DNA of 64,000 nt, from assembly GCA_910586855.1 (NCBI GenBank), contig CAJUJH010000001.1, positions 825,339-889,338 of the forward strand, written 5' to 3'. This document shows positions 17,120 through 26,239 of this stretch, piece by piece. The first letter of the stretch is position 1. Each line of letters starts with the position of its first letter. The translations under genes were made by a program, and so were the position numbers. The stretch is from Candidatus Gastranaerophilales bacterium. GTDB lineage: Bacteria; Cyanobacteriota; Vampirovibrionia; Gastranaerophilales; Gastranaerophilaceae. Under the pieces are notes generated by a model. That model saw only the letters and a list, made by a program, of their open reading frames with translations, made no database searches and was not told the DNA's origin.

Positions 17120-17674
17120 ATGGTAACATTTGATGATTTAAATTTGAAACTTAAGGCAAAAAAGATTAAAATAGCAGCTTTTGATGTTGATGGGGTTATG
17201 ACAGACGGGTCTTTGACATTTTTGGAAGATGGCAGAGAAATTAAAACTTATAATGCAAAAGATGGTCAAGGCGTTGTAATGCTGAATAAAGCAGGCTTTA
17301 AGACTGCAATTATAACTGCGCGCGATAACGGCACTGTTGTTCATAGAGCCGAAGTTCTTGGCATTACAAGACTTTTTAAAGGGCAAAAAAATAAATTAAA
17401 AACTTTGGATGAGCTATGTGCCGAATTTGGTGTAAGTTATGATGAAATAGCCTATATGGGAGATGATTATCCTGATTTATGCGTGATTGAGCGCGTTGGT
17501 TTATCTTGTGCTCCAAATGATGCTATTGATGAAATAAAAGAGGCGGCTTCTGTTGTCTCAAACTATGGCGGCGGCAAAGGCGCAGTGCGTGAGTTTTGTA
17601 ATTTTATCTTAAAAGCAAATAACATCACCTGGAATGATATTGTTCAAAATTCTGCTGATACTCTAAAACAATAA
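17120..17674 (+). CDS. kdsC: 3-deoxy-D-manno-octulosonate 8-phosphate phosphatase
   Basis: HAD-superfamily phosphatase that releases Kdo from Kdo-8-phosphate. The 184 residues contain FDVDGVMTDGSL (nucleophile Asp and acid/base Asp), YNAKDGQGVVML, IITARDNGTVVHRAEVLGI and YMGDDYPDLCVIERVGLSCAPNDA, the KdsC versions of HAD motifs I to IV, with no cap domain, as expected for the tetrameric C0 subfamily. It is co-transcribed with kdsD. kdsA and kdsB are not in the window. Confidence 0.92.
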   Translation: MVTFDDLNLKLKAKKIKIAAFDVDGVMTDGSLTFLEDGREIKTYNAKDGQGVVMLNKAGFKTAIITARDNGTVVHRAEVLGITRLFKGQKNKLKTLDELCAEFGVSYDEIAYMGDDYPDLCVIERVGLSCAPNDAIDEIKEAASVVSNYGGGKGAVREFCNFILKANNITWNDIVQNSADTLKQ

Positions 17675-17677
17675 GCT

Positions 17678-18607
17678 CTATATTTCTTCCACACTCTTTA
17701 GGATTTTTATTGCTTCAGTTCTTTCCAGTGGTGTGAAATTTTCTTTTTTATGTTCAAACGTTGCGGTATAAAATCCCTTTTTTCCTTTAAAAATTCTACA
17801 GATTGTAGATTGCCCATGATCTGTAATTTTTGATTCAAAGATAAGCTCATTTTCATTTGAGGATATTTTTTGTATAATAGCTTCTCCTGCAAGTTGTTTT
17901 GCAGATTGTTTTATAAAATTGGTCATTTTATTAAAAATGTCATCCAAAGCGAAGTTGTATGTATTTTTGTCGTAAAATGCAATAGTTATAATTTTTGTCC
18001 ATTTATAATTAACTGCATCTTCACCCATATAGCTGTGTGTCATAATCCAGTGTTGGTTATTGCCTTTGAAATATACTCTTTTCCAGATATTTCCGCAATC
18101 CATTGTAATCCATTTACCCTCAGGAGTTTTTATGCTTGCTTCACGGGTTTTTTGTTCTTCAATACAGGTTTGCAGGCTTTTTTGAATCTCGGTTTTTTTG
18201 CTCTCGGGTATGGAGGGTATATTAAGAGCCTTATTATAATAATCAACTGCAAATGGAGTTAAGCCTTGTGCTCTTTTTAAATCTCCAAGATTTGCATAAG
18301 CAAACCATTCTTTTGAATTTGTTTTTGTGGCAAGAAGCAAATACCCCTCTCCTTGCTTTAAATCGCCTTTGTAGAGATAGCTTATTCCAAGTGCACACAT
18401 TATTGCATAGTTATCAGGTTTTAATTCAAATGCTTTTTTAAAATTTATAATTGCATCATCATATCTTTTATCTTTAAGAGCATTTGTTCCTTGCTGCGCA
18501 TACATTTTAGCTTGAACATTAATATCTTGTGCATTGGCGTAACAAAAGCTGTTTGTATTGATGAATAATATTACAAAAATTGCAAAACTTGTTAAAAATC
18601 TTAACAT
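17678..18607 (-). CDS. Exported TPR-repeat protein
   Basis: Predicted periplasmic protein of unknown role, 309 residues. Starting at ATG 18607 (AGGA 8 bases upstream), a signal peptide (MLRFLTSFAIFVILF, cleavage near CYANA) is followed by tetratricopeptide repeats at about 33-135: AQQGTNALKDKRYDDAIINFKKAFEL, ALGISYLYKGDLKQGEGY and AYANLGDLKRAQGL are consecutive units. The C-terminal half (about 165-309) is a beta-rich domain with no recognised motif (GKWITMDCGNIWKRVYF). A longer frame from 18688 would place a charged extension before the signal peptide and is rejected. Confidence 0.75.
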   Translation of the reverse strand: MLRFLTSFAIFVILFINTNSFCYANAQDINVQAKMYAQQGTNALKDKRYDDAIINFKKAFELKPDNYAIMCALGISYLYKGDLKQGEGYLLLATKTNSKEWFAYANLGDLKRAQGLTPFAVDYYNKALNIPSIPESKKTEIQKSLQTCIEEQKTREASIKTPEGKWITMDCGNIWKRVYFKGNNQHWIMTHSYMGEDAVNYKWTKIITIAFYDKNTYNFALDDIFNKMTNFIKQSAKQLAGEAIIQKISSNENELIFESKITDHGQSTICRIFKGKKGFYTATFEHKKENFTPLERTEAIKILKSVEEI

Positions 18608-18774
18608 GCTAAAATCCTGCCTTGTGTACATTTTCCTTATGATAACACTGTTCTTGACAATATTTCTTTTTGTTACGTTATTTAACAAACTCTTTTTTAA
18701 AAAGCAATTTTCCTCTTTAATAATACTTTATTAATATACATGGAGTATAATTTTTAATTGAGAGTTTTGAGTTT

Positions 18775-18978
18775 ATGAACGAAAGAGAATTAAATACGCT
18801 TTTTAATATTGTTACAGAGCCTGATAAAAACGCTTACACAATTGATACAGACAAACAAAAGCGTGAAATTCAAAGAATTATAAGGATTTTTGAAATATCA
18901 AAAAGCCAGCAGAAAAGTTTTAAACAAATCTCAGCTCGCGGACTTGTGGCATTTAAAATGCTTGTAAGTAATAACTAA
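18775..18978 (+). CDS. Small hypothetical protein (67 aa)
   Basis: Not recognised. A charged, probably helical 67-residue protein (NERELNTLFNIV, then KQKREIQRIIRIFEISKSQQKSFKQ). A TATAAT box lies about 25 bases upstream (18746-18751) and a GAG-rich stretch precedes the ATG, so expression is plausible. It lies alone between a minus-strand TPR gene and a minus-strand signalling gene and converges with the latter. Confidence 0.55.
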   Translation: MNERELNTLFNIVTEPDKNAYTIDTDKQKREIQRIIRIFEISKSQQKSFKQISARGLVAFKMLVSNN

Positions 18979-19014
18979 TGCCTAACTTTTAAATAAACCT
19001 CATTAAGATAAAGT

Positions 19015-20538
19015 TTAAATGTAACTTTCGTATTCGTTTATAAGTCCCTCAAGAGTTATTGATAATTTATGGAAGCTGTATTCCGTTAAATTAAGACTGA
19101 AAGAATTATAGCCTTTCTTTTCTGTGCCAAAAAATATCTCGGTTATAATATCAACTTTTGAAAACCCCGGATAATTAACAGTAAGGCGCATCATCTTGTC
19201 GTCTTTTCTAAGTTCAAAATAAGACTGATTAAAGTCGACTTTTTTATCTATATCAATAAAATAATGCTGATTTTCAACCTGATTTTTAAATTTGTCAAAA
19301 ACAGGAGTTGTTACAAGTTCGCATTTTTTTCTAAAAGCATGACGGAAAAGATTAGCATTTCTTTCTTCTTCTTCGCTAAATTCTCCAATCTCAACCTTTG
19401 GAAGTGATGGATTTAGCCTTGTTTGCATACCGGCTTTTTGAAGTTCTTCATTCAAGATGCTATTAGTTACCGTAACATTTGGCTTCTCTTTTGTTTCTGG
19501 CTCAATTTTTAAGATAGTATCTTTTGCAAAAACTTCTTCATCGCCGGTTTTAGTATCAGGTTTTTTGAAAAGTCCTTCTAAATTTCTTTTTTCTTTAATA
19601 TTTAGTCTTCTTTCAATTATGTCACGGGACTCTTCTTGCTTTGGCGCGGCAAACTCTTTATTTTCCGCATTATTGTCTGCTAAAATCTCATGAGCAACAA
19701 GAAGAGTATTTGAAGTGTCTTTTGTCTTTTCAAAAGTATACTCAAGCATTTTTTTAACTGTATGGAAATCTTTATCCTTAATCTCGCAAACGCTTGCATT
19801 TACGCCTGCATCAATCCCGAGATTGTTGTTTATCCTCTCAAATACGGCATATGCACCGTTTAATTTTGTTTTTGGAAGATAAATATAATATTTATTATCA
19901 CGTCTTATTCCAACAGAATCATTTAGTCTTATAGATTTTTTAATAATTTCATTTAAAGCATCCAGCCCCTTTAGTAATGAAAATTTATTATCAGGTCCTA
20001 CAAGCATCAGACAGGATTTATTTTTATATTTGATAGAAGATTCAATTTCTGCATTTAAAAACTGTTCTGCGTATTCTTCTGTGTAAAATCCTGTTTTATC
20101 CTGAATAATTTGCAATTTTGTTAGAAATTCGTTTTTAATATCTGTATTTATATTGATTTCATTTTTTTGTATACACCAGATAACTCTTATTAAAAGTTCC
20201 CAATCGGCAATCGGTGCCTTTATAATGTCTGATATTCCGCAATCAAATGCATCAATCAAAAATTCTTTTGTACAATCTTCGGAGTATAAAAGAATCGGAA
20301 TATTTCTAAGCAGTTCGGTTTGTTTTATTTCTTTTATAGCATTAAGACTGTCTTTATTGTCGCCTTTGCTGTGAACTATTATTACATTTGGCATGGTTTG
20401 ATTCAAAAATGTAGTTGCATTTTCAAGATTTGTATCAACAACTTTATCTAAATCTCTTAACAAAACAAGCTTTGACGAGATTAGATTTATTGCATCAAAC
20501 TTATCTCCTATTATGGCTATAATATTGTTAAAACTCAT
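19015..20538 (-). CDS. Pseudo-receiver / degenerate GGDEF signalling protein
   Basis: Probable signalling scaffold of 507 residues. Residues 1-125 fold like a response-regulator receiver, but the acidic pair is missing and the phosphoacceptor strand PNVIIVHSKGD has His where Asp is expected; the Ser of LLYSED and the Lys of IKAP are kept. Residues 150-290 resemble a GGDEF domain (KTGFYTEEYAEQFLNAEIESS as the start; SVGIRRDNKYYIYLPK at the active-site position), but GGDEF itself is replaced by RRDNK. A linker (300-385) precedes a C-terminal beta-rich domain (about 395-507). Loss of both active sites implies a non-enzymatic role. Confidence 0.65.
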   Translation of the reverse strand: MSFNNIIAIIGDKFDAINLISSKLVLLRDLDKVVDTNLENATTFLNQTMPNVIIVHSKGDNKDSLNAIKEIKQTELLRNIPILLYSEDCTKEFLIDAFDCGISDIIKAPIADWELLIRVIWCIQKNEININTDIKNEFLTKLQIIQDKTGFYTEEYAEQFLNAEIESSIKYKNKSCLMLVGPDNKFSLLKGLDALNEIIKKSIRLNDSVGIRRDNKYYIYLPKTKLNGAYAVFERINNNLGIDAGVNASVCEIKDKDFHTVKKMLEYTFEKTKDTSNTLLVAHEILADNNAENKEFAAPKQEESRDIIERRLNIKEKRNLEGLFKKPDTKTGDEEVFAKDTILKIEPETKEKPNVTVTNSILNEELQKAGMQTRLNPSLPKVEIGEFSEEEERNANLFRHAFRKKCELVTTPVFDKFKNQVENQHYFIDIDKKVDFNQSYFELRKDDKMMRLTVNYPGFSKVDIITEIFFGTEKKGYNSFSLNLTEYSFHKLSITLEGLINEYESYI

Positions 20539-20639
20539 TGTACCGATTTACTCCGTGATTTTCATTATTACTTTAAAAAAAAGAATACTATTAATTTACA
20601 AAAATGACAAATCTATAAAGTTTTGATAAGCTTTTTATT

Positions 20640-22334
20640 ATGAATAAGAAAAGTATTTTGTATTTAATTTTAATAGTGATTGTTGCAACCCTTCTCAGGC
20701 TCTGGCATTTGGACAAACCTGAAGGCATGTGGAATGATGAATATTTAACGTGGAAAATTGCAAATGCAAAACTGCCGACAGAATTTTTCTATGCACTTAA
20801 AAGCAATTGTCATGCTCCGCTTCATTATCTTTATTTAAAACTTTGGATGTTTATTTTCCATGACTCCGATAAATTCCTAAGGCTATCTTCTGTTATCCCC
20901 GGGGTTTTAGGGGTAATTGTTATGTATTTTGCGGGAAGAGAATACAAAAATAAAGATGGCGAGTCAACAGCGCTTACGGCTGCAGTACTCTGTGCTATAA
21001 GTTCTTTTTTAATATATTTTTCGCAGGAAATAAGAATTTATTCTTTATTATTTTTTATAACAACTTTAGTACTTTTATATGCGCTTAAAATATTCAATAA
21101 TCCTTCAAAGAAAAATTTTGCACTTTATTCTTTGTTTAGCGTGTTATTAATTTTAACGCATACCATAGGTTTTGTTTTTGTAGTATTTTCAACTGCTGCA
21201 ATTATGACTTTTGCAGTTTCAAAAAAAGACAAAGGGAACTTTGCGCTGTATAGTATATTAGGTGTGGTGCTGCTTGCTTTGCCGTTTGTCCCGATGATTG
21301 TTAATATATTGGTTAAAGGCAGTTATTTTAGCCAATGGTGGGCGCCTTTTAATTACTCAAGAACGCTTTTTACAATCACAGATATATTTTCGCCGTTTTT
21401 ATATGATACATTCCATGTTTATAATACATTTGCAGATGCTTTTTATAAAAACAATATAGTAAACCTCGGTTTTCTTGTTTTTGCAGTTATTCCTGCTTTA
21501 ATCGGGATATTGTGCTTTATAAACGGAGCGTTGAATCCAAAAAGAATGCAAGGGTATTTACTTTGCACAGTTGCATGCACCGTTTTAACCGTATTAATTG
21601 CGGCGATTGCCGGTAAAATTGTTTTTACAACAAAATATTTAATTGAAATTGTGCCCTTGGTTACTTTGCTTGCAGCAGACGGGTTTGCAAGTTTTAAATC
21701 AAAAGGATTCAAAATTGCAATAGGAACGCTTTTTATTGTATTAAATATGTTTTACTTTACGGTTTCAAATACATCTGCTGTAAGGCTTGTAAGAGAGGAA
21801 GGGCAAAGACTTCCGGTGCTTGCTCTATCCCATATGGACATAAAAAAAAACGACAAAATCATATTTCTTTATTATCCAAAAGAGTGGTATTTTAAATACA
21901 TAGATTTTAATAATCCTGAAAATGAGCCTTATAAGACCGCTGCAAGTATTAATAAATATAATTATTCAGCATATTTTGTAGGGAAAAACTGGTGGAGGGG
22001 GTATCTGCATAAAAACGGCAAAAAAATGTTCAGACCACTCTTTTTATCTTTTGTAAATGAAGGATTTAATTCAGGATTAAATAAAGATGCTTTTAATCTC
22101 TTAAATAAAGGCGACAGACTTTTTATTGTTGATTTAACATCCGTAAGTTTTTTTCCTGAAAACGTTGTAAAAGAAATTGCAAACAATGATATTATTTATG
22201 AAAGCACCCCGCTTTTATATCTTGCAATGTCATATGCAAAAGCGTTTACGCTAAATAAAGCCCATAATGAGCTTAGTTATATGGGATATTATAATACAGG
22301 TGCGTGGCGGGTTTATGTATTTAAAAAAGCTTAA
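20640..22334 (+). CDS. PMT/ArnT-like membrane glycosyltransferase (GT39/GT83 type)
   Basis: Integral membrane transferase likely to use a polyprenyl-phosphate sugar to modify lipid, glycan or protein outside the cytoplasmic membrane. The 564-residue protein begins with a signal anchor, followed by LRLWHLDKPEGMWNDEYLTW; the Asp-Glu in this first periplasmic loop is the catalytic/metal motif of the family. About ten further hydrophobic segments follow to residue 375, with SQEIRIYSLLFF typical of the group. The C-terminal 180 residues are a soluble periplasmic domain. Acceptor and donor cannot be read from the sequence. It is divergent from the pseudo-receiver gene. Confidence 0.75.
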   Translation: MNKKSILYLILIVIVATLLRLWHLDKPEGMWNDEYLTWKIANAKLPTEFFYALKSNCHAPLHYLYLKLWMFIFHDSDKFLRLSSVIPGVLGVIVMYFAGREYKNKDGESTALTAAVLCAISSFLIYFSQEIRIYSLLFFITTLVLLYALKIFNNPSKKNFALYSLFSVLLILTHTIGFVFVVFSTAAIMTFAVSKKDKGNFALYSILGVVLLALPFVPMIVNILVKGSYFSQWWAPFNYSRTLFTITDIFSPFLYDTFHVYNTFADAFYKNNIVNLGFLVFAVIPALIGILCFINGALNPKRMQGYLLCTVACTVLTVLIAAIAGKIVFTTKYLIEIVPLVTLLAADGFASFKSKGFKIAIGTLFIVLNMFYFTVSNTSAVRLVREEGQRLPVLALSHMDIKKNDKIIFLYYPKEWYFKYIDFNNPENEPYKTAASINKYNYSAYFVGKNWWRGYLHKNGKKMFRPLFLSFVNEGFNSGLNKDAFNLLNKGDRLFIVDLTSVSFFPENVVKEIANNDIIYESTPLLYLAMSYAKAFTLNKAHNELSYMGYYNTGAWRVYVFKKA

Positions 22335-22356
22335 GAATAAATATTCTTAAGCTTTA
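22327..22356. terminator. Bidirectional terminator between the glycosyltransferase and clpP
   Basis: AAAGCTTAAGAAT / ATTCTTAAGCTTT around AAAT, overlapping the glycosyltransferase stop and followed by AAAAGTTTT. A and T tracts on both sides suit the two convergent genes. Confidence 0.7.
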
Positions 22357-22378
22357 AAAGTTTTACTTTGTATGTATT

Positions 22379-22984
22379 TTAAGCATCTTCGCTTCTTATA
22401 ATTTTATCAATTAAGCCGTATTCAAGAGCTTCCTCGGCGGTCATAAAATTATCGCGTTCAGTATCTTTTTTAATTCTATCCACCTTTTGCCCTGTGTGTT
22501 CTGCTAAAAGTTCATTGAGCATTTTCTTCATTCTTAAGATTTCTTTTGCTTCAATTTCAATATCTGTTGCTTGCCCCTTGGCTCCGCCCAAAGGCTGGTG
22601 AATCATAATTCTTGAATTAGGAAGTGCTAATCTTTTGCCTTTTGTACCGCCTGAAAGTAAAAATGCACCCATTGAAGCTGCATCACCCAGGCAAATGGTA
22701 GATACATCTGATTTTATAAGCTTCATGGTGTCATAAATTGCCATACCTGCAGTTATAACACCGCCGGGGCTATTTATATAAAGCATAATATCCTTTTCTG
22801 AATTTTCAGAATCTAAAAGTAAAAGCTGTGCTACGATTGAATTTGCAACATCATCATCAATTGCGCTTCCTAAAAATATAATTCTTTCACGAAGCAGCCT
22901 TGAAAAAATATCAAAGCTTCTTTCACCTTTTGAAGAAGCCTCTATGACTGTCGGCACATAGCTTAAAATTTGATAAGTATTCAT
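22379..22984 (-). CDS. clpP: ATP-dependent Clp protease proteolytic subunit
   Basis: Serine peptidase of the Clp complex, 201 residues. The catalytic triad is visible as Ser104 in GDAASMGAFLLSGG, His129 in RIMIHQPLGG and Asp in ERDNFMTAEEALEYGLID. GDAAS in place of GQAAS is a small variation near the nucleophile. LLRERIIFLGSAIDDDVANSIVAQLLLLDSE and LYINSPGGVITAGMAIYDTM are standard. An AAGGAA site precedes the ATG and a TATAAT box lies about 40 bases upstream on the minus strand. The partners clpX and tig are not adjacent. Confidence 0.95.
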   Translation of the reverse strand: MNTYQILSYVPTVIEASSKGERSFDIFSRLLRERIIFLGSAIDDDVANSIVAQLLLLDSENSEKDIMLYINSPGGVITAGMAIYDTMKLIKSDVSTICLGDAASMGAFLLSGGTKGKRLALPNSRIMIHQPLGGAKGQATDIEIEAKEILRMKKMLNELLAEHTGQKVDRIKKDTERDNFMTAEEALEYGLIDKIIRSEDA

Positions 22985-23148
22985 AAAAATAAATTCCTTA
23001 TTTTCTATTTTTTAAATCCATTATACTTGAATAATTATTAATTTTATTAAATTTTACTACAAAAATACATCAAAATGTTTAATTTTCTTTTGTTTATATT
23101 ACAATAAGAAACGGACTTGATGAATATTTAATTTAAGGAAGTAAAAAT

Positions 23149-24522
23149 ATGTACAATGCAGCAATAGTTGGGGCTGGCCCTGCCGGAATTTTTACAGCGC
23201 TTGAGCTTGTTAAATTAAAACCGGATTGGAAAATTATTTTAATTGAGAAAGGCAATAAAATTGAAAAAAGAGCTTGCCTTTTGAGAAACGGTTATAAGTC
23301 ATGTCCAAGCTGCAAAACCTGCGGACTTCTTTGCGGATGGGGCGGTGCCGGCGCATTTTCTGATGGCAAATTAACCTTGACTCCTGAAGTTGGCGGTCAT
23401 TTGCCTGAATATATGCCTTATAAAGATGTTGAAGATTTGATTAAATATTGTGATGATATTTATCTGGAGCACGGTGCAACAGATGTTGTATACGGAGTAA
23501 ACAGGCATGAATTTGCAGATATTGAACGTGCAGCTTCACTTGCTGAATTAAAATTAGTGCATTCTCCTGTGCGCCACCTTGGAACAGAGCGTTCTTTAGA
23601 TGTTTTAAAACATATGCAGGATTATCTTGCCGATAAAATTGAAATTGTAAACAATGTTCCGGTTGATAGTTTAATTGTTGAAAATAATGAAATTAAAGGC
23701 TTGAAATTATCTGACGGCAAAACCGTGATGGCAAACTATGTTATTGTTGCCCCGGGGCGTGAAGGTGCAGACTGGCTTACAAAAGAATTTGAAAAGAATA
23801 AAATTTCAATGATAAATAATGCCGTAGATGTAGGTGTTCGTGTAGAATTACCGGCTGATGTTATGGAGCCTATTACATCTCGTCTTTATGAATCAAAATT
23901 AATATATTACTCACCAACTTTTGGAGATGAAGTTAGAACTTTCTGTATGAATCCAAATGGCGAAGTGGTATCAGAAAATTATAACGGTATTCAGACGGTA
24001 AATGGTCACAGCTACGCTAATAAGAAGACTCCAAATACAAACTTTGCATTGCTTGTGTCTAAGAAATTTACCGAACCTTTTAAAGAGCCTATTAAATACG
24101 GTCAGCATGTTGCAAGTCTTGCAAACATGCTATCAGGCGGTGTTTTAGTTCAAAGATTTGGTGATTTATTGGATGGTAAACGCTCTACTCCTCAAAGAAT
24201 CAAGGAAAGCATTATTAAGCCGACGCTTGAATGTGCAACCCCCGGTGATTTGAGCTTAGTTTTGCCATACAGACAGCTATTGTCAATAATTGAAATGCTT
24301 TATGCGCTTGATAAAATAGCTCCCGGTGTTGCTTCAAGATATACACTCCTTTATGGTGTTGAAGTTAAATTCTACTCAGCAAGGGTAAAACTTACAAACG
24401 AACTCGAAACAGAAGGCATTAAGAATCTGTTTACTATAGGTGACGGTGCAGGTGTAACAAGAGGCTTAATGCAAGCTTCCGCTTCTGGTGTATTCTGTGC
24501 AAGGGTTATAGCAAACAGATAA
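23149..24522 (+). CDS. FAD-dependent dehydrogenase (COG2509-like)
   Basis: Flavoprotein of 457 residues with the dinucleotide-binding motif AAIVGAGPAGIFTALEL at the very N-terminus and a C-terminal FAD motif NLFTIGDGAGVTRGLMQASASG. Residues 40-65 have a cysteine cluster, CPSCKTCGLLCGWGGAGAFSDGK, typical of this group of FAD-dependent dehydrogenases related to geranylgeranyl-reductase/HI0933-like enzymes. The substrate is unknown. AAGGAAG precedes the ATG. It is monocistronic, followed by a hairpin. Confidence 0.8.
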   Translation: MYNAAIVGAGPAGIFTALELVKLKPDWKIILIEKGNKIEKRACLLRNGYKSCPSCKTCGLLCGWGGAGAFSDGKLTLTPEVGGHLPEYMPYKDVEDLIKYCDDIYLEHGATDVVYGVNRHEFADIERAASLAELKLVHSPVRHLGTERSLDVLKHMQDYLADKIEIVNNVPVDSLIVENNEIKGLKLSDGKTVMANYVIVAPGREGADWLTKEFEKNKISMINNAVDVGVRVELPADVMEPITSRLYESKLIYYSPTFGDEVRTFCMNPNGEVVSENYNGIQTVNGHSYANKKTPNTNFALLVSKKFTEPFKEPIKYGQHVASLANMLSGGVLVQRFGDLLDGKRSTPQRIKESIIKPTLECATPGDLSLVLPYRQLLSIIEMLYALDKIAPGVASRYTLLYGVEVKFYSARVKLTNELETEGIKNLFTIGDGAGVTRGLMQASASGVFCARVIANR

Positions 24523-24550
24523 ACCGGTAATTATTTTAAATATTTATTTT

Positions 24551-24577
24551 AATATGCACCTGTAACGGGTGCATATT
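24551..24577 (+). terminator. Hairpin after the FAD dehydrogenase gene
   Basis: Perfect inverted repeat AATATGCACC / GGGTGCATATT with loop TGTAAC. No T run follows, so terminator function is probable but not certain. The remaining bases to 24787 hold no open frame of note. Confidence 0.5.
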
Positions 24578-24787
24578 GTCATTGCCGGAATGCTACTCTT
24601 AATTCGGCTTGCTTGCAATGGCGCACTGTATTCTTGGATATTTTCTTGTAATAACCCTACCTTATCGTATAATTTAAAATCCGCTTATTTGTATAATAAT
24701 ATTTGGTAATATTATGTTGACATGCTTATTCTAAACCCTTACGATACTCATATAGGGGAAATAGCTTTAAAAGAGGTTTTAAAACAG

Positions 24788-25231
24788 ATGCAAATTTGGC
24801 AGATTTGGGCAATAGTCGGATTTATTTTTTTATTTATTGAAATGATGACCCCGGTTTTATTCTTTCTGACTCTTGCTGGAGCATCGTTTTTTGCAGGAAT
24901 TGCCGCCTATAAATGGCCTGATAACACAGCTGCTCAGGTTGCTGCATTTGTTATATTTTTACCTGTTTTCTATTTTTCCGTACGTCCTTTTATGCAAAAG
25001 AAGGATAAAGAGCCATCTTCTACTGGTATAGATGCAAAATACATAGGGCAGACAGCAATTGTAACAAAACCTGTGGGCAAAAAAGAAACAAACGGGGTTG
25101 GTGAAATAAAAATTTATGGTGAAGTATGGCAGGCAAAAAGTTGTGATGGTGCCGTCATAGAGCCGGAGGCTATTGTTAAAATTATTAAAAATGAAAGCCT
25201 TATTATGTTTGTAGAAAAATGTGAAAATTAG
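24788..25231 (+). CDS. NfeD-like membrane protein
   Basis: Small membrane protein with a C-terminal OB-fold domain that works with SPFH-family proteins in membrane organisation. From the ATG at 24788 (GAGG upstream) it has 147 residues, as is typical; a longer frame from 24722 lacks a ribosome-binding site. MQIWQIWAIVGFIFLFIEM and two further hydrophobic segments reach about residue 70; the OB domain (80-147) has YIGQTAIVTKPV, GEIKIYGEVWQAKS and AIVKII. The SPFH gene follows after 19 bases, the canonical NfeD-SPFH pairing. Confidence 0.88.
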   Translation: MQIWQIWAIVGFIFLFIEMMTPVLFFLTLAGASFFAGIAAYKWPDNTAAQVAAFVIFLPVFYFSVRPFMQKKDKEPSSTGIDAKYIGQTAIVTKPVGKKETNGVGEIKIYGEVWQAKSCDGAVIEPEAIVKIIKNESLIMFVEKCEN

Positions 25232-25250
25232 TTTTAAGGGGAGTTAATAA

Positions 25251-26228
25251 ATGGGAGTTTTATTATTTGTAATTGTAGTTGTTGCGGCGGTTTTTGCAAT
25301 AACAGGTTTTAAAATTATTAATCAAGCACAGGTTATGATTATTGAAAGATTAGGAAGATTTAATAGGATATTAGGTCCGGGGCTCCAGTTTATTGTTCCT
25401 TTTATTGATACTCCGCGCGGTATCCATTCTAAAAAAGCTATAAGAACTGCAACCGGAGAGGTGTATTCTGTATATTCAACTGTAGAAAAGATTGATTTAC
25501 GTGAAAGCGTTTTTGATTTTCCAAGGCAAAATGTTATTACAAAAGACAATGTAACCATTTCAATTAATGCTCTTTTGTATTTTCAGGTTGTTGAACCTAA
25601 AAGTGCTGTTTATGAAATAGAAAACCTCCCTGAAGCTATTGAAAAATTGACCCAAACCACCTTAAGAAACGTAATTGGTGAAATGGATTTAGATACAACA
25701 TTTACATCGCGTGACATTATTAATGAAAAGTTAAGAACCATTCTTGATGAAGCTACAAATAAATGGGGTGTAAAAATAAACCGTGTTGAATTGCAGGATA
25801 TCATTCCTCCAAAGGAAATTCAAAATGCCATGGAAAAACAAATGAAAGCAGAACGCGACAGACGTGCTGCAATTCTTGAGGCAGAAGGTCTAAAAAGAGC
25901 TGCAATTCTTGAAGCTGAAGGTGTTAAAGAATCTCAAATTAATAAAGCTGAAGGTGAAAGACAAGCAGCTGTTCTTGTTGCAGAAGGTAATAGGGAAGCA
26001 AGAATCAAAGAAGCAGCAGGTGAAGCAGAAGCAATTAAAATGGTAATTGATGCGCTTTCTAATTCAGGTGCTCCGGATAAATATTTAATAGCAATGAAAT
26101 ATCTTGAAACTTTAAAAACAATGACAGAAGGCAAAGATAATAAAGTTGTTTATATGCCGTATGAGGCAACAGGAATCCTGTCATCTGTTGATGGTATCAA
26201 ACAAATGTTTGATGGTACAAAACACTAA
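25251..26228 (+). CDS. SPFH/Band 7 paraslipin (QmcA/stomatin-like)
   Basis: Membrane-anchored prohibitin-homology protein thought to assemble into large rings that organise microdomains. The 325 residues comprise an N-terminal transmembrane helix (2-20), the SPFH domain (about 25-185; QAQVMIIERLGRFNRILGPGLQFIVPFID, KDNVTISINALLYFQV, VELQDIIPPKEIQNAMEKQM) and a long coiled coil rich in EAEG repeats (about 200-265: ILEAEGLKRAAILEAEGVKE). AAGGGGAG lies ideally before the ATG. It is part of a run NfeD-SPFH-response regulator-kinase on the same strand. Confidence 0.92.
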   Translation: MGVLLFVIVVVAAVFAITGFKIINQAQVMIIERLGRFNRILGPGLQFIVPFIDTPRGIHSKKAIRTATGEVYSVYSTVEKIDLRESVFDFPRQNVITKDNVTISINALLYFQVVEPKSAVYEIENLPEAIEKLTQTTLRNVIGEMDLDTTFTSRDIINEKLRTILDEATNKWGVKINRVELQDIIPPKEIQNAMEKQMKAERDRRAAILEAEGLKRAAILEAEGVKESQINKAEGERQAAVLVAEGNREARIKEAAGEAEAIKMVIDALSNSGAPDKYLIAMKYLETLKTMTEGKDNKVVYMPYEATGILSSVDGIKQMFDGTKH

Positions 26229-26239
26229 ATAAGGTAAAG

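Noticed and set aside
24722..24787. 22-residue N-terminal extension of the NfeD-like protein
   Set aside because: The extension lacks a ribosome-binding site and would precede the first membrane helix with polar sequence not seen in this family.
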